A stretch of DNA of 64,000 nt from CAVTWD01 sp963738325 (lineage in GTDB: Bacteria; Actinomycetota; Acidimicrobiia; Acidimicrobiales; Ilumatobacteraceae), in assembly GCA_963738325.1 (NCBI GenBank), contig CAVTWD010000006.1, positions 7,990-71,989 of the forward strand. The letters are read 5' to 3'. Positions within the stretch are counted from its first letter, which is position 1, and every line of letters starts with the position of its first letter. A program made the position numbers and the translations under genes. The notes under the pieces are model-generated. The model had not been told where the DNA came from, did not search any database, and saw only the letters and a program-made list of their open reading frames with translations. Of this stretch, positions 24,443 to 33,812 are shown piece after piece.

Positions 24443-25647
24443 CTAACCCACGGCGGCGGCGAGCGGCTCGGCGAGGTCGCCCCGGTCGCCGACGGCGACG
24501 CCGTGCAAGCCGAGCCAATGGGCCATCGCCCACAGCTCCTCGGCCAGGTCGCGTACCACGGCACCGGGCGCGACACCTGCCTCGGCGAAGGCGGCCGGCA
24601 CTCGGAGAACGCCCGCCGCTCGGTCCGCTTTGACGTCGACCCGGCCGACGACGTCCTCGCCCACGAGGAAGGGCAGCACGTAGTAGCCGAAGACGCGCGC
24701 GGGCGAAGGCGTGTAGAGCTCGATGCGGTAGCTGAAGCCGAACATCCGCTTCGTGCGGCCTCGGTCCCACACCAACGAGTCGAACGGCGACAGCAACGCT
24801 CGCGCCGCGACGCGCCGCGGGATTCGGGCCGCCGGGTCGAGGTAGGCCGGCTCCTCCCACCCTTCCACCTCGACCGGGACGAGGTGGCCCTCCTCGACGA
24901 CCTCGTGCAGGCGGGGACGGGACTTGCGCGCGTTGAGCCGGTAGTAGTCCGTCAGGTCTCGCTCGGTGGCCACGCCGAGGGCGCGCGCCGAGCGCCGCAG
25001 CAGCTCGCGCCGCGCCTCGTCCTCCGGCACGGCGGCGCGGTCGAACACATGGGACGGGATGATCCGTTCGGTGAGGTCGTATTCGCGCTCGAAGTTCGAG
25101 CGCCGCCGGGCAGAAACACGACCTGTCCAGAACAGGAACTCCAGCGCGGCCTTCCCGTCGCTCCAGCTCCACCACGTTCCCTTCCGCTTCCCGCCGTTGG
25201 ACAGCTCGGTGGCCGTCAGCGGCCCGCGCGCCGCCACCTCCTGCAGGACACCGGCGACGTAGCCGGGACGCTCGCGGTTGAGCTCGACGAGGTGGCGGTA
25301 GGCGGCGCCGTCGAGGGCGGCCTGCATCCGCCAGTGACACAGGGGGAAGAACTCGATCGGCAACAGGCTGGCTTCGTGCGCCCAGTACTCGAACAGCTCG
25401 CCCCGCTCGGTCATGTCGGCCAGCACGGTGCGGGGATGGGCGCCGAGCCGCGCGAACAGCGGCAGCTCCTGCGAGCGGCACAGCACGTTCACGGAATCGA
25501 TCTGGATGAGCCCGACGCGCTCGAAGACGCGTCGCACATGGCGCACATCGACGCGCCCTGCCGGGCGCGCCTCGGCGAAGCCCTGAGCGGCGAGGGCGAT
25601 GCGGCGAGCCGTGGCCGCCGAGAGTCGAGTGCGCGGTCGTCGGGTCA
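24443..25647 (-). CDS. YcaQ-type winged-helix DNA glycosylase-like protein
   Basis: At least 367 aa from the GTG at 25546, but homology clearly extends upstream: TARRIALAAQGFAEARPAGR precedes RVGLIQIDSVNVLCRSQELP in the same frame, as in the whole family (HTH_42/DUF1006). No ATG, GTG or TTG exists between the in-frame TGA at about 25667 and these residues; the first possible codon is a CTG at 25647, used here. Later motifs LFEYWAHEASLLPIEFFPLC, RAALSPFDSLVWDRGRTKR-like block and FGYYVLPFLVGEDVVGRVDV are typical. Members include enzymes that unhook interstrand DNA crosslinks, so a repair role is possible. Confidence 0.85.
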
Positions 25648-25666
25648 GGGGGCGGGCTCGGTGCGC

Positions 25667-26224
25667 TCAGTCGGCTTCGGCGACCGTGACCGAATGGATC
25701 ACCACGTCGTCGATCGGACGGTCTCCACTGCCGGTGCGGACGCTCTGCATCTGCTCGACGACGTCTACACCCTTCACCACCTTGCCGAACAGGGAGTACT
25801 GCGGCGGAAGCTGCACGCCGCTCTTGCCGCTGATGATGAAGAACTGGCTGCCGTTCGTGTTGGGCCCGGCGTTGGCCATGGCCAACGAGCCGATCTCGTA
25901 GCGTCCGGCGGGGGGAAGCTCGTCCGCGACGCGGTAGCCAGGACCACCCCGGCCCGTACCCGTCGGGTCGCCCCCTTGGCAGACGAAGCCTTTGATGATG
26001 CGGTGGAAGATCACGCCGTCGTAGTAGTGGTAGCGGGCGAGGAACACGAAGTTGTTCACGGTCTTCGGTGCGGCGACCGGGTCGAGGGCGATGACGAGCT
26101 CTCCGAGACTCGTCTCCATCGTCGCGGTGTAGCGCTTCGACGGGTCGATGCCCATCTCCGGCTCCTCTCGGAACTGCCGGGTCTTCGGAGACGAGCCGTC
26201 GGCGGCGGGGAAGGGCGAAGCCAT
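25667..26224 (-). CDS. cyclophilin-type peptidyl-prolyl isomerase
   Basis: 185 aa. After about 35 variable residues the cyclophilin core begins: METSLGELVIALDPVAAPKT, NNFVFLARYHYYDGVIFHRI (catalytic Arg in FHRI), GFVCQGGDPTGTGRGGPGYR, LAMANAGPNTNGSQFFII, and SLFGKVVKGVDVVEQM. All active-site residues appear present. No signal peptide is seen, so it is cytoplasmic and accelerates prolyl isomerisation in folding proteins. It is immediately upstream of the YcaQ-type gene on the same strand with about 20 bases between them. Confidence 0.95.
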   Translation of the reverse strand: MASPFPAADGSSPKTRQFREEPEMGIDPSKRYTATMETSLGELVIALDPVAAPKTVNNFVFLARYHYYDGVIFHRIIKGFVCQGGDPTGTGRGGPGYRVADELPPAGRYEIGSLAMANAGPNTNGSQFFIISGKSGVQLPPQYSLFGKVVKGVDVVEQMQSVRTGSGDRPIDDVVIHSVTVAEAD

Positions 26225-26293
26225 CGGGCCACCCTACCCAGGGCCGGGCTGACGCCGGCGGTGAGCGGCGGCCCTACGGGTGCGAGCGTGCCT

Positions 26294-26334
26294 GCGGGCG
26301 CGACGTGACGGAAGCGGCGGCGGGCGCGACGTGA
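26294..26334 (+). repeat. 15-bp direct repeat, two copies
   Basis: GCGGGCGCGACGTGA occurs at 26294-26308 and 26320-26334 in the short gap before the DksA-like gene. The 26-base period is not a multiple of three. It could be a binding site or chance duplication. Confidence 0.5.
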
Positions 26335-26374
26335 AGGGAGCGACGCGGCTTCTCGTCTCGGTACGCTCGGGCCT

Positions 26375-26569
26375 GTGACCGACCCGGCCAGTGAGCCGCC
26401 CGCGACCCTCGACGAGATCGAGTCCGACCTCGACGGCGTGGCGCGCGCCCTAGCCCGGCTCGAGGCCGGGGATTACGACCGCTGCGAGATCTGCGGCGGC
26501 CCGATCGAGGCCGAGGGCCTGGAGGCCGAGCCGACCGGCCGGCGCTGCACCCAGCACGCCGAACCGTGA
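26375..26569 (+). CDS. small TraR/DksA-type zinc-finger protein
   Basis: 64 aa from a GTG. It consists of a short helical region (TLDEIESDLDGVARALARLE, AGDYDRCEICGGPIEAEGLE) and the zinc finger: CEIC at residues 38-41 and a second half RRCTQH, where His may replace the fourth Cys. The sequence GDYGxCxxCGxPIxxERLEAxP is the hallmark of the DksA C-terminal domain. Short proteins of this type lack the coiled coil that reaches into RNA polymerase, so the role is uncertain. It is just upstream of the UbiB-like kinase gene in the same direction. Confidence 0.8.
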   Translation: MTDPASEPPATLDEIESDLDGVARALARLEAGDYDRCEICGGPIEAEGLEAEPTGRRCTQHAEP

Positions 26570-26621
26570 CGAGCTCGACCCGGATGCCGCGGCGGGGCGC
26601 CAACGCGGCGCGACGCGGCTC

Positions 26622-28070
26622 ATGACCTACCGCCGGACCGTCCTGACCGCCTCCGCCGCGCTCGTGGGAGCGGCGTCAGCCGTGGCGGGCGTTGCACTGC
26701 GCGATCCCCATCGCCGCAAGCGCATCGAGCGTTCCGCGCGGGTTTGGTGGCTGAGCGCCCGCCGGAGCGCGCACTGGGGCGTTGTCAAGGTGCGGGGCGT
26801 GGGTCGCGACGAGGCTCGCAAGGCAGAGCTCGAACAGCATTTCGCCATCCGCTCCGCTGAGGACGTCGCGGCCGAGCTGGGCAACATGAAGGGCGCCATC
26901 ATGAAGCTCGGCCAGCTCGTGAGCTTCATCGCGGAGGGTCTACCGCCCGAAGCCCAGAAGGCCCTGGCCAGCCTCCAGGCCGATGTCGAGCCGATGGCGC
27001 CGAGCCTCGCGGAGTCCGTCGTGCGGGCCGAGCTCGGACGCGATCCCGACAAGCTCTTCCTCGACTGGACGCCGGTCCCGGTGGCCGCCGCCTCCGTCGG
27101 GCAGGTGCATCGCGCCGTGCTGCGCGACGGCCGCGTCGTGGCGGTCAAGGTCCAGTATCCGGGCGTCGACCGAGCCATCATGAGCGACCTCGACAACGCC
27201 GAGCTTCTCTACAACCTGGTGTCGTCGGTGACGTTGCGCGGTCTCGACGTCAAAGGCTTCGTCGACGAGCTGCGCGAGCGGATGGGCGACGAGCTCGACT
27301 ACCGCATCGAGGCGGCGAACCAGGCCGAGTTCGCCGCGCTCTACCGCGGGCACCCCTTCATCGAGATCCCCGCCGTCGTTCCGGAGTACTCCGCCCGCCG
27401 GGTCATCACCACAGAGTGGGCCGAGGGTCTCACGTGGGCCGAGTTCGAGGCGACTGCCGCCGCCGCCGTCAAGCAGCGCGCCGGCGAGATCCTGTTCCGC
27501 TTCGCGCAAGGCTCGGTCCATCGCCACGGCGTGTTCAACGGCGATCCGCATCCCGGCAACTACCGCTTCCAGCCCGACGGGCGCATCACCTTCCTCGACT
27601 TCGGCCTCGTGAAGCGCTGGTCGGCGGGGGAGTGGGAGCGGTTGTCGCCGTGCCTCGACGCCGTCCTCGCCCGTGACGCCGAGGGCTTGGCTCGCGCCAT
27701 GGTGGGCAGTCACTTCCTCGCCGAGGACCACGGTCTCGATCCCGAACAGATCTTCGAGTACGTCAGCTCCCCGTACGTGCCCTACCTGACAGAGCGGTTC
27801 ACTTTCAGCCGCCGCTTCACCGCCGAAGCGTTGGCCCGGGTGTTCGACGTCAACGGCCCTTACGCCACGGTGATCCGCTCGCTGAACATGCCGGCGAGCT
27901 TCGTGATCCTCGATCGCGTGGTCTGGGGCATCAGCGCGCTGCTCGGCAAGCTCCACGCCTCAGGACCGTGGCGGGCCATCCTGCTCGAGTACCGGGCCGG
28001 CGCGCCCCCCGTCACCGAGCTCGGCGAGCTGGACGCGGCCTGGCGGGCCCAGCTCTTGACCCACGAGTAA
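26622..28070 (+). CDS. ABC1/UbiB (ADCK) family atypical kinase
   Basis: 482 aa. An N-terminal hydrophobic segment (residues 8-25) is followed by the KxGQ extension MKGAIMKLGQLVSFIAEGLP, unique to the UbiB family. The kinase core has AAASVGQVHRAVLRDGRVVA (Ala-rich loop replacing the Gly loop), AVKVQYPGVD with the catalytic Lys, GVFNGDPHPGNYRFQPDGRI and FLDFGLVKRW (metal-binding Asp). UbiB proteins support isoprenoid lipid or quinone biosynthesis through an ATPase activity. A second member is at 53012-54697. Confidence 0.92.
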   Translation: MTYRRTVLTASAALVGAASAVAGVALRDPHRRKRIERSARVWWLSARRSAHWGVVKVRGVGRDEARKAELEQHFAIRSAEDVAAELGNMKGAIMKLGQLVSFIAEGLPPEAQKALASLQADVEPMAPSLAESVVRAELGRDPDKLFLDWTPVPVAAASVGQVHRAVLRDGRVVAVKVQYPGVDRAIMSDLDNAELLYNLVSSVTLRGLDVKGFVDELRERMGDELDYRIEAANQAEFAALYRGHPFIEIPAVVPEYSARRVITTEWAEGLTWAEFEATAAAAVKQRAGEILFRFAQGSVHRHGVFNGDPHPGNYRFQPDGRITFLDFGLVKRWSAGEWERLSPCLDAVLARDAEGLARAMVGSHFLAEDHGLDPEQIFEYVSSPYVPYLTERFTFSRRFTAEALARVFDVNGPYATVIRSLNMPASFVILDRVVWGISALLGKLHASGPWRAILLEYRAGAPPVTELGELDAAWRAQLLTHE

Positions 28071-28128
28071 AGGTAGGGACGCTCCCGGGTAGTGTCGCGA
28101 GCGAGATCACGTCCAAGGGGAACCGCGT

Positions 28129-28779
28129 ATGGCTGATCCGTACAAGCCTCGGGCGCCGTTCGCGCCGTGGGACCGCAGGGAGCTCCCAGGGGCCTTCGAC
28201 GTGGAGGAGTCCGCCCGTCGCGTGGGTCACTACAAGTGGATCGAGATGAAGCTCTTCGAGGCGCTCGGGGGATGGGTGGCCACGGTGCCCGAGCTCGATG
28301 TGAAGATGCGCCTCGGCACGCACTGCTACCACCACGCCTGGCACGCGGAGCTCTGGCACAAGCGGCTGCCCGAGTTGCGCGAGATGAAGCCCGACCGCCT
28401 CACCGTGCCGGCCAACGAGGCGATGGTCGCCTTCGTCGATGCACTCACCGAACCCGAGGCGCCGGAACTCACGATCGAGAAGCTCGTCGGCGTCTACCGC
28501 GTCCTGATCCCCCGCAAGGTGGCCGCGTATACCTACCACCTCGCCAACACCAGCCAGATCACCGACGCCCCCACCATCCGCTCGCTCGGGTTCATCCTCC
28601 AGGACGAGATGGCCGACTGGCGCGATGGTGAGATGCTCATCCAGTCGCTGATCGAGACGGCTGACGACGTGGGGCGGGCTGCCGCCCGGCAGGCGCAGCT
28701 CGAGGCGCTCCTCGTCGAGGCCGGTGGTGTGGCGGGGCCCGGTTCGATCGGCTTCGCGTCCGAGGAGGTCGTGCCATGA
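28129..28779 (+). CDS. uncharacterised helical protein, first gene of ferritin-like operon
   Basis: 216 aa. All-helical with acidic and His residues at helix spacing: SARRVGHYKWIEMKLFEALG, LGTHCYHHAWHAELWHKRLP, KVAAYTYHLANTSQI, LGFILQDEMADWRDGEMLIQ. The pairs Glu/His-x-x-His (HHAWHAELWH; ILQDEMADWRDGE) suggest a ferritin-like di-iron four-helix bundle. It overlaps the next gene by ATGA and so is probably translated with it. No named family is recognised. Its function may be oxidation or hydroxylation of a small molecule together with the next protein. The start ATG lies about 15 bases after AAGGGGAA. Confidence 0.75.
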   Translation: MADPYKPRAPFAPWDRRELPGAFDVEESARRVGHYKWIEMKLFEALGGWVATVPELDVKMRLGTHCYHHAWHAELWHKRLPELREMKPDRLTVPANEAMVAFVDALTEPEAPELTIEKLVGVYRVLIPRKVAAYTYHLANTSQITDAPTIRSLGFILQDEMADWRDGEMLIQSLIETADDVGRAAARQAQLEALLVEAGGVAGPGSIGFASEEVVP

Positions 28780-29663
28780 GGAGCTTCTTCCCGGTGGAGG
28801 ACCTAGCTCGCGACGAGCGCTTCGCGGAAGTGACGATGCGCCAGCAGATGGCCGATCGGCGCGGGGGCCGGCCCGCAGCGCCGGACGAGCCGCCGCGGCG
28901 ATCGTCCAACCGGCTGACGCCGGGCCGGCGCGACGCCTCCGATTCGGCCCGAGCCTTGATGCACGGCATCTTCGTCGGGGAGATCCAGGCCCTCGAAGGA
29001 GCCGGGCGAACGTGTTGGGACTTCCCGGACCAGGGCCTGGACACCTCCGCTCCTGATGCCGTGCCCTTTGCTCTGAAGCTGGACATGGCCCGGCAATGCT
29101 GGGACGAGGCCCGCCACGTGGAGATCTCCTCGAAGCTGGGCGAGTGGATGGGCACCGGCATCGGTGATCACGTCGAGAACACGGTGCTGTTCGAGGCGGC
29201 GTGCTCGCGCGACCCGGTGCTGCGGCTCGCCGGTGTGAACCGCGCCCTCGAAGGTCTCGCCATCGACGTGTTCACGACGATGAAGGACTTCGGCGCCGTG
29301 GCCGGTGACCCCGTCCTCGAGTTCTGCGAGGACTGGATGCTGGCCGACGAGGTCACCCACGTGAAGATGGGATCCGATTGGCTGCGCCGGGTCACCGAAG
29401 GCGACGCCGAGCGACGGCAGGCCGCGCTCGAGTTCCAGTCGGTCGTCGACAAGCTCTTCAGCTACGGCGGGACCCGGTCGGATTCCGACCAGTCGGTGAT
29501 CGGCCTGGCTCGCCGCTTCCGCGAGCTGGCCGGCTTCAGTGACGACGAGATCGACGAGATCGCGTCGCTTTCACTCGCCGCGATGGAGGAGGGCCAACAA
29601 AGCCGGCGCATCGCCCGCGATGAGGCGGCGTCGAGCTTCGTCGTCGCCACGGAGGAGCGGTGA
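28776..29663 (+). CDS. ferritin-like (DUF455-type) di-iron protein
   Basis: 295 aa. After a basic linker (residues 25-60) the bundle has the ligand pattern of DUF455/ferritin-like proteins: LMHGIFVGEIQALEGAGRTC (first Glu), KLDMARQCWDEARHVEISSK (ExxH), NRALEGLAIDVFTTMKDFG (Glu), and ADEVTHVKMGSDWL (second ExxH). That is a complete six-residue carboxylate/His di-iron site. Such proteins may act as oxidases or oxygenases; none is well characterised. It overlaps both neighbours by four bases, ATGA before and GTGA after, so the three genes form a tightly coupled unit. Confidence 0.82.
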   Translation: MRSFFPVEDLARDERFAEVTMRQQMADRRGGRPAAPDEPPRRSSNRLTPGRRDASDSARALMHGIFVGEIQALEGAGRTCWDFPDQGLDTSAPDAVPFALKLDMARQCWDEARHVEISSKLGEWMGTGIGDHVENTVLFEAACSRDPVLRLAGVNRALEGLAIDVFTTMKDFGAVAGDPVLEFCEDWMLADEVTHVKMGSDWLRRVTEGDAERRQAALEFQSVVDKLFSYGGTRSDSDQSVIGLARRFRELAGFSDDEIDEIASLSLAAMEEGQQSRRIARDEAASSFVVATEER

Positions 29664-30217
29664 CCGTCGTCGTCGACCCGGCCACGTTCCAGTACATCGA
29701 GTTCGACGCCGCACGCATCGAAGCCGCGGCTTCCGAGCTGCTCGAGCGCCTGGAGATGGGCGCGCGCGACCTGCGCATCGAGATCGACGAGACCTCGCCG
29801 ATCTCACGGGTGGTCCTCGTGGCCACCGATCCGCAGCTCGTCGTGCGAGCCGAGAGCGGAGCCTTCGAGGACACCCGCCGGCCACGTGCGCTGTCCGTCC
29901 TCGCCGTGGCCACGGCCCTCGGACGCGTGCTGTTGCGCAGCCGTGATCGCGCCGGCGAAGGCTTCAGCGACGCACCCGCCGACGCGGATCTGTCGCTCGC
30001 CCAGACCGCCGCCTGGGACGCCTGGTGCGTTGGACGTCTCGGCCGTCTCGGCTACCCGGTGAACCAGCAGCGGTGGCGGTACAACTTCCGCAACCGTCAC
30101 GGCTTCACCGACGAGTCGGACCGCGTCTTCGACACGCTCTGGGCGGCCGAAGAGCTCACGTGGGCGCAGCTCGAGGATCTGTCCGGCCGCGCCATCGCCA
30201 GCCGCCAGAGCGCTTGA
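29660..30217 (+). CDS. uncharacterised protein, third gene of ferritin-like operon
   Basis: 185 aa from a GTG overlapping the upstream stop. Residues 10-95 form an alpha/beta region (RIEAAASELLERLEMGARDL, RIEIDETSPISRVVLVATDP) and the C-terminal half is helical with aromatic residues (WDAWCVGRLGRLGYPVNQQR, WAAEELTWAQLEDLSGRAIA). I recognise no domain. Consistent overlap with the two ferritin-like genes indicates a shared complex or pathway. No membrane segments or signal peptide. Confidence 0.75.
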   Translation: MTVVVDPATFQYIEFDAARIEAAASELLERLEMGARDLRIEIDETSPISRVVLVATDPQLVVRAESGAFEDTRRPRALSVLAVATALGRVLLRSRDRAGEGFSDAPADADLSLAQTAAWDAWCVGRLGRLGYPVNQQRWRYNFRNRHGFTDESDRVFDTLWAAEELTWAQLEDLSGRAIASRQSA

Positions 30218-30252
30218 GCCGTGGTCACCGTCCGCTCGCGCGCGTCGCCTCG

Positions 30253-31188
30253 GTGAACGGCGTCGAGCTCGCCGTGACCGAGGCCGGCGATCCCACGGCG
30301 CCGCCGGTGATCCTGGCGCACGGGTTCCCGGAGGGTGCCTACTCGTGGCGCCACCAGCTCGCGCCGCTGGCGGAGGCCGGATATCACGCCATCGCTCCCG
30401 ACCAGCGGGGCTACGGGCACTCGTCGTGCCCGCCGGACGTCTCCGCGTACGGCATCGATGCCCTCTGCGGAGATCTGCTCGGCCTCCTCGAAGAGACCGG
30501 CCACGACCAAGGCGTGTTCGTCGGCCACGACTGGGGCGCCCTCATCGTCTGGGACCTGGCCCGCCTCCATCCGGAGCGGGTGCGAGCCGTGGTCGGAGTG
30601 AGCGTGCCGTTCACGAAGTGGCCGATGCCCCCGACCGAGCTCATGCGGGCCCGCTTCGGCGATCGCTTCTTCTACATCATCTACTTCCAACCGGTCGGGC
30701 CGGCGGAGGAGGAGCTCGGGCGCGACCCCCGCACCACGATGGCCAAGATGCTGTACTGGGCGAGCGGCGAGGGCTGGCCGGGCCTGCCCGACTCGTTGCG
30801 CCCCGCGGCCGGGACGCGGCTGCTCGACACGATGGGCGACGTGCCCGAGTTGCTGCCGGGCTGGCTCAGCTGGACCGACGTCGACGCCTACGCGGAGCAT
30901 TTCCGCGCGAGCGGCTTCTTCGGTCCTGTCTCGTACTACCGCAACCTCGACGCCAACTACGAGCGCGTGAAGGATTTCCCGGTCGCGCGGGTCTCGATGC
31001 CCGCCTTCTTCATCGGGGGCGAACACGACCTGGTCACGCAGTCCAATCCTGGGGCCATCGATGCCATGCGGGCATTGCTCCCCGATCTCCGCGGTGTCGT
31101 GGTGCTGCCGGGCGTCGGGCACTGGACCCAGCAGGAGGACCCGGACGGTTTCGACAACGCCCTGCTCGGCTTCCTCCGTTCGCTGTAG
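30253..31188 (+). CDS. alpha/beta hydrolase, epoxide-hydrolase-like
   Basis: 311 aa from GTG at 30253 (VNGVELAVTEAGDP); a TTG at 30214 overlapping the previous stop is an alternative that would couple it to the ferritin-like operon. The motifs fit soluble epoxide hydrolases: oxyanion ILAHGFPEGAYSWRHQL, DQRGYGHSSCP, nucleophile Asp in FVGHDWGALIVWDLARLHPE, a cap domain with an YWASGEGWPG stretch, acid in FIGGEHDLVTQ and catalytic His in LPGVGHWTQQEDPDGF. It could open an epoxide or cleave a haloalkane. Confidence 0.88.
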   Translation: MNGVELAVTEAGDPTAPPVILAHGFPEGAYSWRHQLAPLAEAGYHAIAPDQRGYGHSSCPPDVSAYGIDALCGDLLGLLEETGHDQGVFVGHDWGALIVWDLARLHPERVRAVVGVSVPFTKWPMPPTELMRARFGDRFFYIIYFQPVGPAEEELGRDPRTTMAKMLYWASGEGWPGLPDSLRPAAGTRLLDTMGDVPELLPGWLSWTDVDAYAEHFRASGFFGPVSYYRNLDANYERVKDFPVARVSMPAFFIGGEHDLVTQSNPGAIDAMRALLPDLRGVVVLPGVGHWTQQEDPDGFDNALLGFLRSL

Positions 31189-31232
31189 CGCGCGATCCCT
31201 TGCTGTTCGTCGGCCGTGAGTCGGCGGGCGGG

Positions 31233-31550
31233 TCAACGGAGATCGTGGGCGCTGATGGCACGCAGGAGGTCGATGACCGGTGGGCCGGCGAGCAGCCCAC
31301 GGCAGGATTCGGCCATCTCGACCATGTCGGCGGAGTCGAAGTGGGCTCGCTGGGCGTCCTCTTTCTCCCACTTCTCGATGATGAGGAAGCGGCCCGGGAT
31401 GGTGCTCGATGCACACCAGTCCACGTTGCGGCATCCCGGGTGCCCTCGGGTGAGCACGACGTACTTCGCCAGCACCCCCTGGAGGGCCACGGGATCGGCC
31501 GCGTCGAACTGGAGGGTGACCAGCACGAGGTCGATCGGCTCTGCCATCAT
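31233..31550 (-). CDS. antibiotic biosynthesis monooxygenase (ABM)-domain protein
   Basis: 105 aa, one dimeric ferredoxin-like alpha/beta fold: IDLVLVTLQFDAADPVALQG, VVLTRGHPGCRNVDWCASST, PGRFLIIEKWEKEDAQRAHF, then DMVEMAESCRGLLAGPP. ABM proteins include quinone-forming oxygenases and detoxifying enzymes that work without cofactor, and haem-degrading relatives. Convergent with the hydrolase gene ending at 31188. Starts at MMAEP; the second Met is an alternative. Confidence 0.88.
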   Translation of the reverse strand: MMAEPIDLVLVTLQFDAADPVALQGVLAKYVVLTRGHPGCRNVDWCASSTIPGRFLIIEKWEKEDAQRAHFDSADMVEMAESCRGLLAGPPVIDLLRAISAHDLR

Positions 31551-31711
31551 GTCCCGCCCCTGATCGCAGGGGTCACGAGGATCGTACGCTTGCCCACGCT
31601 ACGTGGTGGCGGGATGAGTCGTCCGGCTCGACCCGTCTCCGCAGGTGGAAGGGGTTGACCTCGTCGTTATCGTTGTAGCCGTCCCAGTCCGTCGACCGAG
31701 TCGTCCCCGCC

Positions 31712-32680
<969 letters not shown>

Positions 32681-32681
<1 letters not shown>

Positions 32682-32824
32682 TGGAAGCCGGCGGCGCGGG
32701 CGCCCCCGCCGCCGATGGTGTAGGCGGTCCCGAGGCGTCCCGAACCCGGATCTACGTACTGTTGGCTGTGCTCCCCGTCGTCCTGCTCGCGCTCGTCGCC
32801 GTCGTGGCCTGGCTCACGGCCTGA
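32681..32824 (+). CDS. 47-aa single-span membrane protein after the sigma gene
   Basis: ATG at 32681 overlaps the sigma factor TGA by one base (TGATG). The product has an Ala/Gly-rich start, then SRTRIYVLLAVLPVVLLALV and AVVAWLTA to a TGA: one membrane helix with positive charge before it, so N-in. It is too short for usual ORF cut-offs. Overlap and composition support a real gene, but the family is unknown. Mini-membrane proteins downstream of sigma factors are a possible site for anti-sigma or linker roles; nothing more can be shown. Confidence 0.5.
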
Positions 32825-32888
32825 CGAGCCTCTCCAGGGGCCCGGGAAGACTTATCGAGATGCTCACCAGCCTCGCCCCACAGAAGGC

Positions 32889-33812
32889 CTACGCGTAGAC
32901 GTCGCCGCTGAGGTATTTGAGCCCCGAGTCGGGCTGGATGGTGACGACGCAGCCGATCGGGTCGAGCTCGGCGGCCAATCGCAGCGCGGCGGTGAGGTTG
33001 GCGCCACACGATGGTCCGCTCCAGACGCCCTCGGTCACCGCGGCCCGCCGGGCCATGGCCTCCGCGTCAGCGGTGGTGACCGCCTCCACGCGATCGAACC
33101 CACCCTCAGCGAGGAGCGGCGGCACGAAGCCCACGCCGCCCCCCTCGATGCGATGGGTCCCTGCGCGCCCGCCGGACAGCACCGCCGATTCGGCCGGCTC
33201 GACGGCGACGCGGGAGATGCCGGGAAAATGCGCCGAGAGGACGTCGGTGACGCCGAGGAAGCATCCACCGATCCCGACGTAGGCGCAGAACGCGGCGATG
33301 GGTGCATTCAGCTGGGCGACGATCTCGTGGCCGATCTGCCGGTAGCCGTCCAAGGCGTCGCGGTTGTGGAACTGGTCCGTTGCGTAGGCCCCCTCGTCGG
33401 CGACGATCTCCGCCGCCCGGCGCATCATCGAGGGGATCAGCTCGGGGTGGATGCCATCGGGGCTGTCGATGATGTCCAGACGCGCACCGAAGGACGCCAT
33501 CGTCCTGAGCTTCTCGCTGGCGAACGCGTTCGAGGTGACGATCCGCAGCGGGTAGCCCTTGATGGCGCACACGAATGCGAGCGAGCTGCCCGTCGACCCG
33601 CCGGTGTATTCGACCACCGTTTGGCCGGGTCGGAGCTCGCCCCGCAGTTCGGCCCCTTCGATCATCGCGAGGGCCATGCGGTCCTTGTACGACCCGGTCG
33701 GATTGGCCGCTTCGAGCTTGACCCACACCTCGGCGCCGGTGGGTGGCGCGAGACGCGAGAGGCGCACGATGGGCGTGTCGCCGATGCCGGCGAGCGCCCC
33801 GGATCGATCCAT
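32889..33812 (-). CDS. cysteine-synthase-like PLP enzyme
   Basis: 307 aa. PLP-binding Lys lies in EAANPTGSYKDRMALAMIE near residue 44; the phosphate cup is EYTGGSTGSSLAFVCAIKG; YVGIGGCFLGVTDVL replaces the usual GTGGT loop; the C-terminal AVTEGVWSGPSCGANLTAAL and VTIQPDSGLKYLSGD close the cofactor site. This is fold-type II, in the CysK/cystathionine-beta-synthase group. SYKDR instead of SxKDR(P/I) and YVGIGG instead of GTGGT are usual in CysK-like paralogues, so the substrate may differ from O-acetylserine. Divergent from the ABC genes, with a 509-base gap. Confidence 0.9.
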   Translation of the reverse strand: MDRSGALAGIGDTPIVRLSRLAPPTGAEVWVKLEAANPTGSYKDRMALAMIEGAELRGELRPGQTVVEYTGGSTGSSLAFVCAIKGYPLRIVTSNAFASEKLRTMASFGARLDIIDSPDGIHPELIPSMMRRAAEIVADEGAYATDQFHNRDALDGYRQIGHEIVAQLNAPIAAFCAYVGIGGCFLGVTDVLSAHFPGISRVAVEPAESAVLSGGRAGTHRIEGGGVGFVPPLLAEGGFDRVEAVTTADAEAMARRAAVTEGVWSGPSCGANLTAALRLAAELDPIGCVVTIQPDSGLKYLSGDVYA

